DNA from: Diatrype stigma
Taxonomy: Eukaryota; Ascomycota; Sordariomycetes; Xylariales; Diatrypaceae
Direction: 5' to 3'
NCBI GenBank assembly: GCA_022225965.2
Contig: JAKJXP020000029.1
Span: forward strand, 372,001 to 436,000
Length of the DNA stretch: 64,000 nucleotides
Below the pieces are notes generated by a model. The model had not been told where the DNA came from, searched no databases, and saw nothing but the letters and a program-made list of their open reading frames with translations. Of this stretch, positions 1 to 13,264 are shown one piece after another. Numbering within the stretch: the stretch's first letter is position 1; every line of letters begins with the position of its first letter. The position numbers and the translations under genes are program-made.

Positions 1-1530
1 GTGTTAGGTGGTGTGTTAGGCTGTGAGATAGGTGGTGGATGGGTAATGTGGAGTGCGTCCAAATGCGGTTAATGTCCGGTGTGTATATCGTTTTTGTCCG
101 GTGTGTATAGGCGGATTGAGTTAGGCAAGCTGGCAACCTTGGAAACTGATAGGCCATGGGCCGACACACTAGCTCGAAGGCGCCAAGACGACCAATGATC
201 ATGCAAGAAAGATTCCCATGTTACCTCCTTAGGCATGTACTGAACGGGCAACTCTTAGGTACCTCACGTATATGCAGCCCCTCTGCTAGCTCAGTGTATG
301 TACATGTATGTATATTCTGAGACCCGTGGCAGCGTGGGCAGTCCAGGCAGTGTGGGCAGAACTCGTAATCGAGCCCCTCCTTTCCGTCCCCCTGCCTCGA
401 CCGCAGTACTACGAGTCTACGACGAGCTGTCTGGGCTGTGTAGGCACGCCTACTGGAACCACCGCTAGCTACTGTACTTAGCCAACGTCCCTACATACCT
501 AGTACTAGTACCTCCTAACTAAAGAGCTAAAAGTCAATTGGGGTTCCAACTCCCATTTTCTCTTCGTCACTGTTCGTTCCAAGCGATATTCCCAATCGGC
601 CGATTTCCGTCTTCCTGTACTCCCGTTCTGTATATTATCTCCAAACTACTCCCTACCATTGATGCTTGTCTTAGTCGCCCCCGAATTGGCTCTTGCTTAA
701 TCCGTACTCTCACCACTATTGTTTGTCACCCCTGGTTGTCATACATATTGATACGTCGTGATTAGCTGGTTAGGTAGTGAGCGACGGGTAGAAGTTATCC
801 CTGCAGCCATCGAATATCGAATTGCTGGTTGGTGCTGGACAGAATCAACCACAACCACAACCACATTCACATTCACATCCACATCCACATCCACATCCAC
901 ATCCACATCCACATCCACATCCGCATCCGCATCCACCACTCACTGCCTTGACTACCAAACATGCGATGCCCCATCAGAGACCGGGAACACTGAAGTCTCT
1001 GCGCAATCGCTGAACCTGAGGTCGAGCACTTCGGTTTCGTCACATCGAACAATGATTGCTGAACGTACTAGAGTTGTCATCCATAATAATAATTAGGGCC
1101 GGAAGGTCGACCTCGCCGACAGCGTTCGCGGGATCAAGACAATTAATGATATACTAATCACGAATACTCGTCTTTTCCATGGTGCTATTGTCTTATTAAA
1201 GACTGGCTCGAATCGACGCCACGATCCTGTTGCCGAATTCCGATCCTTCTCATGATTTCTCCGTCTTGCTACCTCCTTTGTCACGAATCCTTCCATCCAC
1301 CCCCTAGCTTGCAACTCGTTCGCGGCAGACATATACAGCTACGCAGTTCCCTGCTTGAAAGGGCAGGTTCGAAACACATATAGCTAGCGACGGAGACATC
1401 GCCGACCATCACCCAGTCGTATCCCGCCGCTTAGCTTAACCGTCAGCTATAGGCCTGGCTCTACTTCCAGTGAAATTGTCTGTCTAGGAGCGTAGGCGAA
1501 CGACCCCGAGACGGGTCCCCGTCGTTCGCC
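1..1530. other. Intergenic region upstream of the MAPKKK gene
   Basis: No convincing gene is seen. Open frames here are short, overlap on both strands and follow the low-complexity hexanucleotide tract near 861-932. The last few hundred bases before 1531 presumably hold the promoter and 5' leader of the MAPKKK gene, but no specific element could be assigned. Confidence 0.5.
861..932. repeat. CACATC-type hexanucleotide microsatellite
   Basis: An array of CACATC/CATCCA hexamers with a few degenerate edge units (CACATT, CATCCG). It yields artefactual Thr-Ser, His-Pro and Val-Asp repeat peptides when translated, so it should not be called coding. Confidence 0.9.
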
Positions 1531-4500
1531 ATGTATCAAAATACCCAGCGGGATCCTTCGCGGCCGCCCTTCCAAGTGCCGCCGCCGCCGCCCATGTCTC
1601 CCCCTAATCCGAACCAGTTAAACGCTACGATGGTGAACATCCCCCCGCCACCTCCCAGATACCCGAGCGCTCCCACGTCGACCGGAAACGTCTTGATACC
1701 TCCGCCGCCCGGCCCTCCTCCCGGGCCTGCCCCTGGAACGCAGACATGGCAAGGGAACTGGGGTAGGACATATGATCCGCGCATCGGATACGCCATCCCG
1801 CCTCCACCACCCAATGGCCAACCGGCCGCCTACAACCCGCAGCTCCATACTAAAACCTCGGCCGCTACTCTCCAAATACCACCGCCTCCACCACCGGCCC
1901 AATCCCAGCCGAATAACGAAGGCATGTCTGCCACGTACATCCCCGGCGGCATGTCGGCCACGTATATCCCGGGCGGAGGCGACACTTATGGAGAAGGCGT
2001 CGGGATCCCGGGCTTTGATTTCCCTGATACGTCCACATATACGCCGAGCTCTATGTGGTCCAACACAGATACGGTCATACACAACCCCCAGATGATCACA
2101 CGCGTGGGCATTATACTGACTGGGTACAGAACCGGATGACGTCCACGTCCTCCACGGCCACCTCGATCGGCTCGAATATTGCCCCCGAGCTCGCTGCCAA
2201 GTGGCCTATCGATCACGTATTACTCTGGCTGGCTACTAATCACTTCTCTAAAGAATGGCAAGAGACATTTAAAGGGCTAAATCTCCACGGGGCACAGTTC
2301 CTCGAGCTTGGGAGCGGGAAGGGAGGTCGAGGAAATTTCGGCATGATGCACCAGCAGGTCTATCCGCGTCTGGCCATCGAGTGCCACAAAAGCGGCAGTG
2401 TCTGGGACCAGCCGCGCGAAAGAGAAGAAGGCAAGCGGATGCGCCGCTTGGTCCGGAGCATTGTCATGGGAAATCCTGTGGACATGTCGAAGCCAATGGT
2501 CCACGGGAGGAATGAATCTGGTGCTACTCGTCAGAGTGCCGACACGGACAGCAATTCTCCGAATACCCCCATCAAAGCCCCCGGCCCCGGTTTCGCTAGC
2601 AGGAGATTCTCGCAGGCGAGGTCCACGACGATGCCCAACTTCAACAATTCCGTCATCACGGAGTCCAACCACCGAGCTCTCCTGAAACACATCGACACCG
2701 ATGGCCCTCGCAAGCATAGTCCGAATAACAGCGAAATGGGGGATGGCGGGTCTGCCATACGAGGAGACAGTCCCGGAGGAAGTCCCAATCCTCATTCAGG
2801 ACATTTTGGGCATTACGGAAACAATTTGTCGGCCTCCTCACCGTCTGGTCGTGGATTCGGCCACAGATCTAGGGATAGCACGAGTTCGATTTCGTCTAAC
2901 GCCGCTATTTATGGCTCTGGTGTTCCACCGGAGCTGCGTGCCGAGCTGCGAAATGGCGCAAGTGGTCTTAATGAGATGATGAGTGGAGGCCGGCATGAGG
3001 CTCGGAAACATCATGACAGTGGGCATTCGCCACGGGACTCCAGTGACAGATCCGCAGGTGGTGATCCGCCCTCGGCCAAAGACAATGGAAAGTTCCTACG
3101 CTTCTTGAAGTGGAAGCATAAACAGAAGGACGATGGTTCCCTGCCGTCTCCCAACGATAATGAATACTCGCCGACCAGCCCTAGCATGTTCAAACCGCAT
3201 TCCCTAGGAAGCCAATTTGGTGTGGACGTGTCCGAACGACCGCCATCCGCCATCCAGGACGATGGGCCTACCTTCCGGGCGAGGAAGTCGGGAAGGCTCT
3301 TTATACTCGTTACCTTGGACGGTTGGAATTACCGCTTATGTGACGTCACCGAATGCGACTCGGCTGTGGACCTGCGTGCCAATATTTGCATGAACCTGGG
3401 TCTCTCGGACCCCAGCGCGGTTCAGGTCTTCTTGACCGAGTTTGGACGGTCCGATCATGACGAGCCACTCGAGGACCAGAGTCTACTGATCCACAAACGC
3501 ACCCGGGCTGATATTCATGGCACCCTTAAGTTCTTTGTCAAGTTCCCAGTGACCGGTGTAGTACACCACGACGTCCCAGCTTCGTTGACACCAGGCGCAC
3601 TTCCCCATGGGGCGGTGTTAGATGAGGACACCTACGCGCGGCTGAACGGGCGGCGAAGGTCAAGCTCATCCCCACCCGTCTCGCGGGACAACAACAATGC
3701 GAAGGACGCTAGAAACCTAGCCGCCGAGGAGGAATTGGCGGTGAAAGCAAGCAAGCACCGTGCGGCGATGGAGAAACAGCAGCATGCCTATCTCGAGAAG
3801 AGAAGACAGGCCTTGTTGGAGCCGGAACGCGATACATCGCCGAACTCTCCAGGAATCGTGGGAAGAAACGTCGATTTCGACAACCCTCGCATATCTCCAT
3901 TTGAGGATAAGAAGCCAGAGGACACATTCCTGCCCCAGAGACGAGCACCCGCACCTCCTGGCGTGGAGACGGCTACACTCATCAAGGCAAACTCCTTGAG
4001 TAAGAAATCAGGTCATAACATGAAACCATCACAGAGTAGTATAAATAGTATAGACGGACACCCTAGCCCCAGACGGCCAGCTACCTCCACCGGTGAGATG
4101 AACGGCGAAGCACAAGCACCCCACAAGAAACTGTCTCTGGACAGCTCCCCTCCACCCGGATCCGCCCTTGGAGCCTTGGTCGGTATGGGCAGCGCTTGGG
4201 GTCACCTCGCGCGACCTTCGAAGCGGCCCGTTTCGCCCAGTGGGGCCCGTGTCCGCCCGTCCACCGGACAGCCACACCAGGAACAACGAGGTAAGAGAGC
4301 AATGGCAACCGTTGACTTTGGACGCCCCGCATCCGGCCGTAGTAGTCCGCGGTCGGCGTCTGGGTCACCCGGTACTCTGACCTGGAGCCGTGGAGACATA
4401 CCTTTCGTCGTGCCGGACTACTCGCCCGGTGGTACCCCTTTGCTTTCTAGCCGCAATAAGTCCCCGCGTGAGTCCTTTACTAAGATGCCTGAAGCAGCAC

Positions 4501-6613
4501 AACGAGGGCCATCGCCTGGCGATCTCAGCCCTAGCACATCCCAACCCACCGGTGCCCAAGCTCCGACGTCTCGTCGGAAGTCCTACGGACCCGATGTCGA
4601 CTTTACAGAGACCGACGTACAGTTCGACAAGCCCAAGACGCCGGCCGCGCAGACTAACGACGATTCTGGAGACGACTCGGACGACGGCCTATTTGCTGTT
4701 CCTGTGCGAGGTCGGCCACCGTCGGTGAAGGCTGCCAAGGACGGCGGCGAAGTGGATCCCGATAAGAAACCGAGCTTGAAATTGAAGACCGAGAGAGCTA
4801 GGAAAGGTCTATCCGTTTCCTTCACCTCTCCCGGGACCAGCCATACCCCGGATTTGGAGGACGATGATGGGAGTATCCATGGCTCTCACCGTCGTACGCC
4901 GGCTACGCCTGGCTCGGATGATTGGCAGGCGGACGGGGACAGCAAGGTCAACCGCCGGAAATCGTTCATTGATCGAGGCGTGTGGGCCAACCGTCCACCT
5001 GCTGAGGCCCTTCTCAGTAACCTCGATGCCTTCTTCCCTGAGCTCGATCTAGACCAGCCGGTTCTCGACGAGACGCAGATCCAGGAAATGTCACCCTCCG
5101 TGTCCCCTATTTCGGAAAGCAACGAAAACAAAGAAGACAACAACGCGGCTAAGCCACACGCCCATATCCCTATACCACCCATTCCCTCAGATCCCACGCC
5201 TCCTGCAGGACTCGCTACGGCTAGGTCCTCGATGTATACCGAAAGTGATACGTTAGGATCGGACGAGTCCACTCTCAAAGCTCTCGAGCGACCCATGTCT
5301 ATTGCCTCGGTCGCCCACCGCAGTGTGCGTCAATCGGGAGGTCTGGGACGAATGAAGTCGATTCGTGAAGTCGCGCGTGGCGCCCACGAGGCGAACAAGC
5401 GATTTACCGCATCCACGACGGCTGGAGCTGCAAACTCCACCTCGATGATTCAGCGCCGAAAGAGTACCAAGATGTTCGGTGCCAATCTCGTGCAAATTCG
5501 ACCTGAGCGCGGGTCTACGTACATACCACAGATCCCGCAAGACACCTTGCCAAAGCGCCAGACCACCTTCCGCTGGTTCAAGGGTGAACTCATTGGCAAA
5601 GGAACCTATGGCCGCGTGTACTTGGGTATGAATGCGACTACTGGTGAGTTCTTGGCTGTCAAGGAAGTGGAAGTCAACCCTAAGGCGGCCGGCGGCGACC
5701 GTGCCAAGATGAAGGAGCTTGTCGCCGCCCTCGACCAGGAGATCGACACGATGCAATACCTAGATCATGTCAACATCGTACAATACCTCGGCTGCGAGCG
5801 CAAAGAGACCAGCATCAGCATTTTCCTGGAGTATATTTCTGGTGGCAGCATCGGGTCCTGCCTGCGTAAGCACGGCAAGTTCGAAGAGCCCGTGGTGTCG
5901 TCGCTGACGCGGCAGACGCTGTCGGGACTAGCGTACCTACATCGCGAAGGGATCCTTCACCGGGACCTGAAGGCAGACAACATCCTGCTGGACGTGGACG
6001 GGACATGCAAGATCTCGGACTTCGGCATCAGCAAGAAGACGGACGACATCTACGGCAACGACAAGACCAACAGCATGCAGGGATCGGTGTTCTGGATGGC
6101 GCCCGAGGTGATCCGGTCGCAGCGGGAGGGGTACAGCGCCAAGGTCGACATCTGGAGTTTGGGCTGCGTCGTGCTCGAGATGTTTGCCGGCCGCCGCCCC
6201 TGGTCCCGCGAAGAGACCATCGGCGCCATCTACAAGATCGCCAACGGCGAGACCCCGCCCATCGCCGATGAGGTCCGTGAGGCCATTAGCCCGTATGCCC
6301 TCGGGTTCATGCTGGATTGCTTTACTGTGTGAGTATTCTGACCTGAACTCTTTTTGTCCTCACTCCCCTCCCCCCCTCCTTTTCTTTTTCTCTTTTGTTA
6401 TTATCATTTCCACCACTTCGTCGTCATCGCCATCGCCATAACACAAACACGCACACATATCCCATACTAACAAGCTTCACCAGTGACCCACGTGATCGTC
6501 CGACCGCTGAACGTCTGCTCACGCAACACGAGTTCTGCGAGCTGGATCCGGACTACAACTTCTTCGATACGAACCTTTATGCCAAGATTCGCGGCACTTT
6601 CTCCAATAACTAG
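1531..6613 (+). CDS. bck1: BCK1-type MAP kinase kinase kinase, cell wall integrity pathway
   Basis: This is the MAPKKK expected to phosphorylate the MKK1/2-type MAPKK of the cell-wall-integrity cascade downstream of protein kinase C. Exons are 1531-2073, 2130-6328 and 6484-6613, giving about 1623 residues. The first intron is 56 nt with a CTGAC branch site; the second is 155 nt with a GTGAGT donor. The N-terminus is Pro-rich. A SAM-like segment lies near residues 205-270 (IDHVLLWLATNHFSKEW), and a Ras-binding-like fold near 565-640 (RLFILVTLDGWNYRLCD). A long Ser/Pro-rich disordered middle follows. The kinase domain spans about 1328 to the C-terminus: GKGTYGRVYLG glycine loop, AVKEVEV lysine, HRDLKADN catalytic loop, DFG and APE motifs. 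The gene is intact. The family call is secure; the first-intron donor (GTCATA) is non-consensus and rests on frame continuity. Confidence 0.93.
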
Positions 6614-7788
6614 ATGCGTGTCACGCACCCGATATACATACATACTTACACCCTTGCAACTTTGCATACAAGATACACATGAGCTATGTAGCTGCGGGCA
6701 TAGATTATACATGACTAGGGCCGGCAAGCCGAGTGGGATTCACGGCAGCACAGGATAAGAGATAAAGCCTACGTCCGTAGTAGGAGGGTTTCGTGCCGTA
6801 GGGTAGGCTGGTAAGGTCAGTAATTGAGAGCGAAATCAGGTCTCCCTTGTATATAGATCTATGTGTATATATATGTACATCACCCAACACTGAACAACAT
6901 GGGAGACCGCTATGGTGTGGAGGAATATTGGAGATGAAGCACAGACAAGGCAGAGAGAGTGAACTGCCGATCTCAAAGGGCTTCTTTCATGACAGGTCAA
7001 GCACGGGAACGTCAATTAGCACGGCGTTCAAGATGGCTAGCTGGAGCAGGTTAACTTCACTCGGGTCGGGCTTAGGAAAATGGAATGGGTTTCGAAGCTA
7101 GTAACTACTCATATAAAACGTGCGATTTGAACGATGAGCTTTTTTTTTTTTTTTTTTTATGTGCATATCAAACACCGATTACCGCTATCGAAAAGAAAAC
7201 CATGACGTAACGTGAGTATCTTTAATTGGNNNNNNNNCTTTTTTTTTTTTTTTTTTTCCTTTCCCTTCACGCCGCCCCCCCCCCCCCCCCCCTTTCATGA
7301 TGTGTCCCAATGGTGTTTACGAGCTCCTATGGCATATACCTACTTATATATAGGACAATGTCGAACTCGATAACGTTGTATATACGAAACGGGTGTGTGA
7401 TAACTGCTATGATCCGGCCGGTGAAACTGATGTGAGCCTTTGTATACTTCGATGAGGTCCGCGATTGTAAGCGCCGCCCCTGTAGAATGCTCGCCCCGCC
7501 GCCCACTTGTCAGCCTAATAACCGCGCGCCATAGCCACCAGCTATGCCAATAGGCTTTTAGTAGCATTGAGAAATCATACGAAGGGCTGGAAAAAGCAAT
7601 TCAATGCTTCATGCCTATTTTGCATATCACCAACAACCGGAGAAGCATAAACGTGACAGCTGTGCGCTACTATGCGCTGATGAGGTCGACGAAGATGGTA
7701 GGTTTTGGGAAATAGTATCCATCGCAAGAATCAATCGACCAGGCAGTAGTGAGGTCTTTGTGTGCTGGTGCTGACCATCACTTTCCGC
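6614..7788. other. Intergenic region with homopolymers and a short assembly gap
   Basis: No gene is supported. The stretch has a T run at 7140-7158, eight N at 7230-7237 followed directly by another T run, and an 18-base C run at 7275-7292. The gap flanked by homopolymers looks like an unresolved assembly join, so exact spacing here is unreliable. Confidence 0.7.
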
Positions 7789-10700
7789 ATGTCTAGTTTC
7801 GCCGTAAGCTCTTCTCATCATCCAAATCTCGCCAGGCAGCTAGTGATGTCCGGGCCGGGGACACGGATACCGCCCCGAGCTCCAAATCTAGTCGTTCCGA
7901 GAGCCTAGAAAGCGGGCCATTTCTTGCCGCTGCTATCAGGAACGGAGGTTCCACAAGCCTAGCTGTGCGTCCGGGGCAGTCCACGCCGAGGTGGTGATAA
8001 TGGTGTCGGCGGTGATGGCGACGACGATCCCATAGCAGACCTGATCTTCGTCCACGGTCTAGGGGGCTCTAGCAGACTGAGTTGGTGTATGGACCATGAT
8101 CTCGATCGATACTGGCCACTCCACTGGCTTCCCAACGACCCAGTCGTGCGGCGGGCCAGGATCTTCACCTTCGGCTACAATGCGGATTTTCGGTCGTCGT
8201 CGCAGAGCCCGACTCTAGGCATCGCCGATTTCGCCAAAGCCCTTTTGTTTGATATGCGGTATGGGAGAAATCAGGATGGCAAGAGTTTCGAGTTGGGGCA
8301 GGTGAGAGGCTGAACTGGTGCCTTTGTTAACTGTTGCTATATTTGCTCACCATCGTCAGCGGCCAATTGTGTTTATCACTCATTCCATGGGTGGTCTCGT
8401 TTTCAAGAAGGTATGAAACCCTAACCAGAGTTCCTCGGGCACACCGCCTCCTGGCCGAATATCTGTCCACGAATAGGCATATCTTGATGCCCATTTAGAC
8501 GATTCCTATACTGCCATTGGCCGAGCCATAGGGGCTGTTGTCTTCCTGTCCACGCCTCATCGTGGCTCGGATTCGGCTGAAACCTTGAACAAGGTGCTAT
8601 CGGTCAGCTTCCGCCATCCGAAGCAATACGTAACGGAACTCACAAAAAACTGATTATTCCTAAGAACAATCAATGACAAGTTCCGCCACATAGCACCGCG
8701 CCTCCAGATCTTCTCATTCTATGAGACTTTGAAGACCTCGGTCGGCCTGAGCTCCATAGTAGGTGTTTGTTCTAAGTACTCACCGAGTGATCTTTCTACG
8801 TCATATACATGTACCCGTAAGATCATAAGCAGCTTCAAGAGCTAGCTGTGCTACTTGCTTGTATTTCCACCACATACCTACTACACCATACTACTCACTT
8901 ACAAAGCTTCGACTTTCTATTACAGCCACCTATCCTTTCAACCCGTGCGCTAATCCGTTGTTAGATGATATTGGGTGAAGACTCCGCGAAGCTCGATTAT
9001 CCTGGCGAAATATCTCGACCGCTGAATGCAGACCACCATGGCGTGTGCAATTTTGCCACCGAGGAAGATCCTAACTATCGAGTTGTTCTCGGAACCCTTG
9101 TGTCGTTAACTTCGGCCTACTCCCAACGTAGTAAGCTCGCTACCTCTACCAAACTCGTCCATGGATGGAAAGGCTTGGCATGATGTAGGAACAAACTCGC
9201 TGGACGAGGATATGCAAACAATCCGAGCATTGTTGGATGTGCCACGGGATTCGGAGCGCGATTTTGACTACTTCTGGGGTCGACGAGCACAAAGAACCTG
9301 TGATTGGATTCTGGAGCAGCCGGCGCTCCGGTCATGGAGTTCGTCGTCTACAACTGCAACTTCTCAAATTATCTGGCTCACTGGGAGACCAGGGTGTGGC
9401 AAATCGATTATGGCGGCCTTTGTGATACACTATTTACAAGAACAAGGCGCACAGGTTGAGTACTTCTTCTTCAGGGGCGGCGACGAGACCAATCGTTCCT
9501 TGGGGGCGCTGCTTCGATCTCTCGCATTACAAATCGCATCTCATTATCCTGTATATCGAAACGCGCTTGTGAAGTTATCTGGGGGTGGGTATAAGCCGAG
9601 CGATGCTGACTGGAGAGCGTCGTGGAAAAAATTATACCTTGGCTTGCTGTTCAAGATGGAGTTTCCGGTCCGCTCTACTTGGTCGTTGATGCTCTAGATG
9701 AATCCAACGCTGGCCAGGATATCCTCGAGTTGCTAGCAGACATACAGTACTCAGCTACCCCTATTCGAGTTATTGTAACCAGTAGGTTCAACCCCGCCCT
9801 GAGGGCTGGCCTCGATCGAGTCAACTTCAAGGTGCCGGTATCGACCCTTTCGATCGACCACAGCTCTAACGACATACGTGCATATGTGGAAGAGGGGCTT
9901 CGCTACGTCGAATGGGACCCTTCCGTGAAGTCGGAAGTAAGGACGCGAATATTGGATCAAGCAAATGGCAATTTCTTATGGGTGCATCTGATCCTGGAAG
10001 AAATTAAGGAGTGCCACTCGGACGACGATATCAGGGCCACACTGAGCGAGTTACCGCCTGGCATGGAAGCTCTCTACCGCCGAATGGAGACATCGATATC
10101 CCAACGAATTCGACGACCTTTTGACAGAAGGCTCTCTCGCCAGCTCTTTCTCTGGGCGACCTACGCCCGCGAGTCCCTAACAGTCGAAGAGCTAGCATCC
10201 ATACTCGAAGCAGACTTCGGGCGTATCCTCGATATGACGAGCACTCTCGCTAGGCTTTGCGGCCACTTTGTCGTCATCGAGGGCGATAACCGGATTGGCC
10301 TTCTCCACCAGACAGCTCGCGAGTATCTCGTGTCTGCAGAGCATTTGCCATTTTCTCTCGACGCAAACGAGGCACATGAAGAACTTTTCCAAAAGTCCGT
10401 TTGCGTATTTATGGGCAATAACCTTCGATCTCGACTCTCCAATGTCCCCGAGTCGTTTAGCCTCTTCTCATACCGTGCCACGTCTTGGGCTTATCACCTG
10501 ACAGCACCAAGCAATGGCAATACGGTGGATCATCAGCTAGATACATTGTGCAAATTCTTCGGTGACACTGCCGTTCTCATATGGATACAGGTGCTGTCGT
10601 CGTTGGGACAGCTGGGTGTTCTCATCGACACGTAACGTCGCCTCACTGTCTTCACGAAACAAACAGAAATGGGTAATCATGCCAGAGACGATGGAATCCC

Positions 10701-13028
10701 CTGTCCAGAGAGCTTGAGGTTTCTGGCACTGTGGTCTCGCGATCTTTCCAAGATACCGGCAAGGTTCGGTTGCGCGTTGTCTCTAGACCCGGCTGGCATC
10801 CATCGCTGCATCGCTCCGCTTTGTCCCAGAAACTCCGCCATCCACCAGACCTTCTGCGCAAGACCATCGACCCTGGAGGTCAAAAGAGGCCTCCCTGAGG
10901 ACTGGGATACATGTCTAGCTCGGGTTTCCATCGAACATGGTCATCCGGCCTCGCTCTTGTGTTGCTCTGGTCGCTACCTCGCCGTGGCTAACAGTGTCGG
11001 CGCTATCTCTATCTGGGATTGTACGGTATACTACCTTCTTCAGACCGTGTCGCATGGAGAAGTTGTGGCGTGCATGACATTCAGCGCCGGCGGTGACCGG
11101 ATAGCAACCTACGGAACCCGCACAACGAAGGTGTGGGATCCCCAAACGGGACTCATCATTTGCTCTATCGACAACCCGTTGGAAATGCAATCATTGTTCC
11201 TCGAGTTTGTAGACGACGACGCCGGCCTTGCAGCCGGCTCTGGAGATCGTCGCCGTGTTCTTCGAGCTTCCTTGCACGATGCGGTGCCGTCCTGGACCCT
11301 CTCGGAAGGGCAATTCTGGAGGATATCGAAACCTTCGAGGGGACGTTCCTGAACTCTCCGGCAACGCTTGCCTTGAGTCCGGACCACTCCAAGATTGCAG
11401 CAATCTACCCTAGGTTCCCCTTGACGATCTGGTCCTTATGCCCAGCCAGAGTATTGATGCGCCTTGATAGGGGGCAACCGTCGTCTGGTTCTCCATTCGT
11501 GAAGGGGATGACATGGCATCCTAATAGTGAAGAGCTGATCGGCTTCTTCCATGATGGGTTCACCTTCAAATCAAATCTCGTGGATGGTACGTACGAGGAG
11601 TTTCGACTTGACCAAGAGCAGTGGCCCTCGATTGTCAGGGTAAGCCCCGATGGCGCCGTTTTTGCTATCAGTGGCGTTCACGGATCAATTCGGCTGTACA
11701 GTTACCGTACCTGTGCTTTACTCTACCACATTGTATCAGAAGGCAATGTTACTGCTTTCTGCTTTAGTCAAGATAGCCATCGACTTTACGATATTCGGCA
11801 AAGCCTCTGCAACGTATGGGAGCTTGATACCTCTCTCAGGCTGGCTGGAGTAGAAGAAGCATCTACTAGTAACACTTTCTTATTAGAGGACAACACGAAG
11901 TGGGTAAAACGAGCCCCGGGATGTTTAGCTTCGGACATTCCTCCCTCTATGACTGTACTCTCTCCCAAACCTGATGACTCAGTCGCCATCATCGCCGACG
12001 ACGACGGATTGGTAGAGTTGCTCGATTATGGCTTTGAACACAGAGTTCACGTCGATTACATTGCTACCAGGGTAAGCATCGAGCATCTTGTTTGGGGTCC
12101 GGATAATTGCCATTTCGCGTACTCCGAAGTCACGGGCCGCATAACGGTCGTCCTGGTGGAGCGCGTGCCACCGCCAACGCCAAGCGGATGGAAGACGACT
12201 CGCGTCGCGCGATTCAAGCCAGAACGGCAACCTGGAGGCATAAGGCAACTCCTTCTTTCGCCAGACTCGGCGTCCCTGTTAGTGATCTTTCAGCACGCTG
12301 CGCAGCTGTGGTCTCTTCAACCTAGCGTCGATTTATGTGCAAGTCAAACAGGCAGCAATGCCACAGGGGAAAGCGCCGGGAGATGGAGATGGTCGGCCCA
12401 TCCTCAGTCGCCTTTGCATCTCCTCGCGTTCACGCCAAGAAGATGCGTCGTGTACAAATGGTGTGATCTCTCGGAGTCAGTCAGATGGAACATTGTCACG
12501 AACGAGTCTGAAAACAATATTGAAGAAATAACCAAAGATCTCCCTACGCAACACGCAGACGGCAACACATGGGAACCCATCGTGGAAACGGTTGAGCGAG
12601 CGACAGTTGCGCATTTTGAACCGCATTTGTTACTAACTGTCGCACGTAGAGCATCCCGACGCCATCTCAGACCACGATTTATCATTCTCCCTAGTGATAT
12701 CGGAGTGAATCAGAATACTGAGCTTGCCCATCTGAAGCCAGCACCAGTACCCGCGGAAGTCATCAACCAAATCGACATACCACTGAATATACTCAAGAAC
12801 GAAAGACTTGTGTTGCTAGATAGGACACTTCGTATATGTACATGGCCTCTGAGGTCTGGCCAGGGTGGCAGACAAAGTGGTGTTAGGCACCATTTCTTCA
12901 TCCCTCGAGACTGGCTATCGACGACGGAATGCACGTGCCTTCTTCATGTCACGCCTCTCGGTTCTATCCTCTGTGCCTTGAAAAAGGAAATCGCGGTTAT
13001 AAACAGCACAATTGGCGCAGAATGGTAG
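7789..13028 (+). pseudogene. Decayed SesB-NACHT-WD40 NLR (STAND) gene
   Basis: Fungal NLRs of this architecture act in non-self recognition and regulated cell death. The N-terminal part (from about 8030) is an alpha/beta-hydrolase SesB-like domain with VHGLGG and the nucleophile motif THSMGGLV. Its introns are still well formed (8302-8359, 8411-8476, 8759-8964). The NACHT domain has Walker A GRPGCGKS at 9383-9406 and Walker B VVDALDES near 9682. The C-terminal half (about 10900-13028) reads as a WD40-like propeller. The chain is broken by an in-frame TGA (8651-8653), a frame change near 9110-9160, another near 9640-9672 just before Walker B, an in-frame TAA (10633-10635), and a frame change near 11290-11300. 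The N-terminal frame before 8030 is also unclear. Other large genes here are intact, so sequencing error alone is unlikely. A predictor may split this into two or three separate genes. Confidence 0.8.
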
Positions 13029-13264
13029 CGAAGGAGGTCAACTTCTCCGAGATCTTGGCCTTTCGTTGTTCGGTCTTCCTGTACGCCGTGATGCCTTTTT
13101 CGTCCACAAAGTTATGCATTTTATTATTTGGCCTCTGCAAAACCCCCTGTTCCCAAGGGACGTACTTGTTGATCAAGTACAGGAAATCCTCATGCCCTGC
13201 ATACACATTTGTGAGAAGCCCATTTGTCTGAGGGGATGGGACGGGGTATCAGAACATCAGAGTC

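Noticed and set aside
758..1096. Open frames rich in Thr-Ser, His-Pro or Val-Asp repeats
   Set aside because: They translate a hexanucleotide microsatellite, occur in several frames and both strands, and have no domain.
1536..2082. Minus-strand frames opposite the MAPKKK start
   Set aside because: They are antisense to Pro-rich coding sequence of a well-identified gene.
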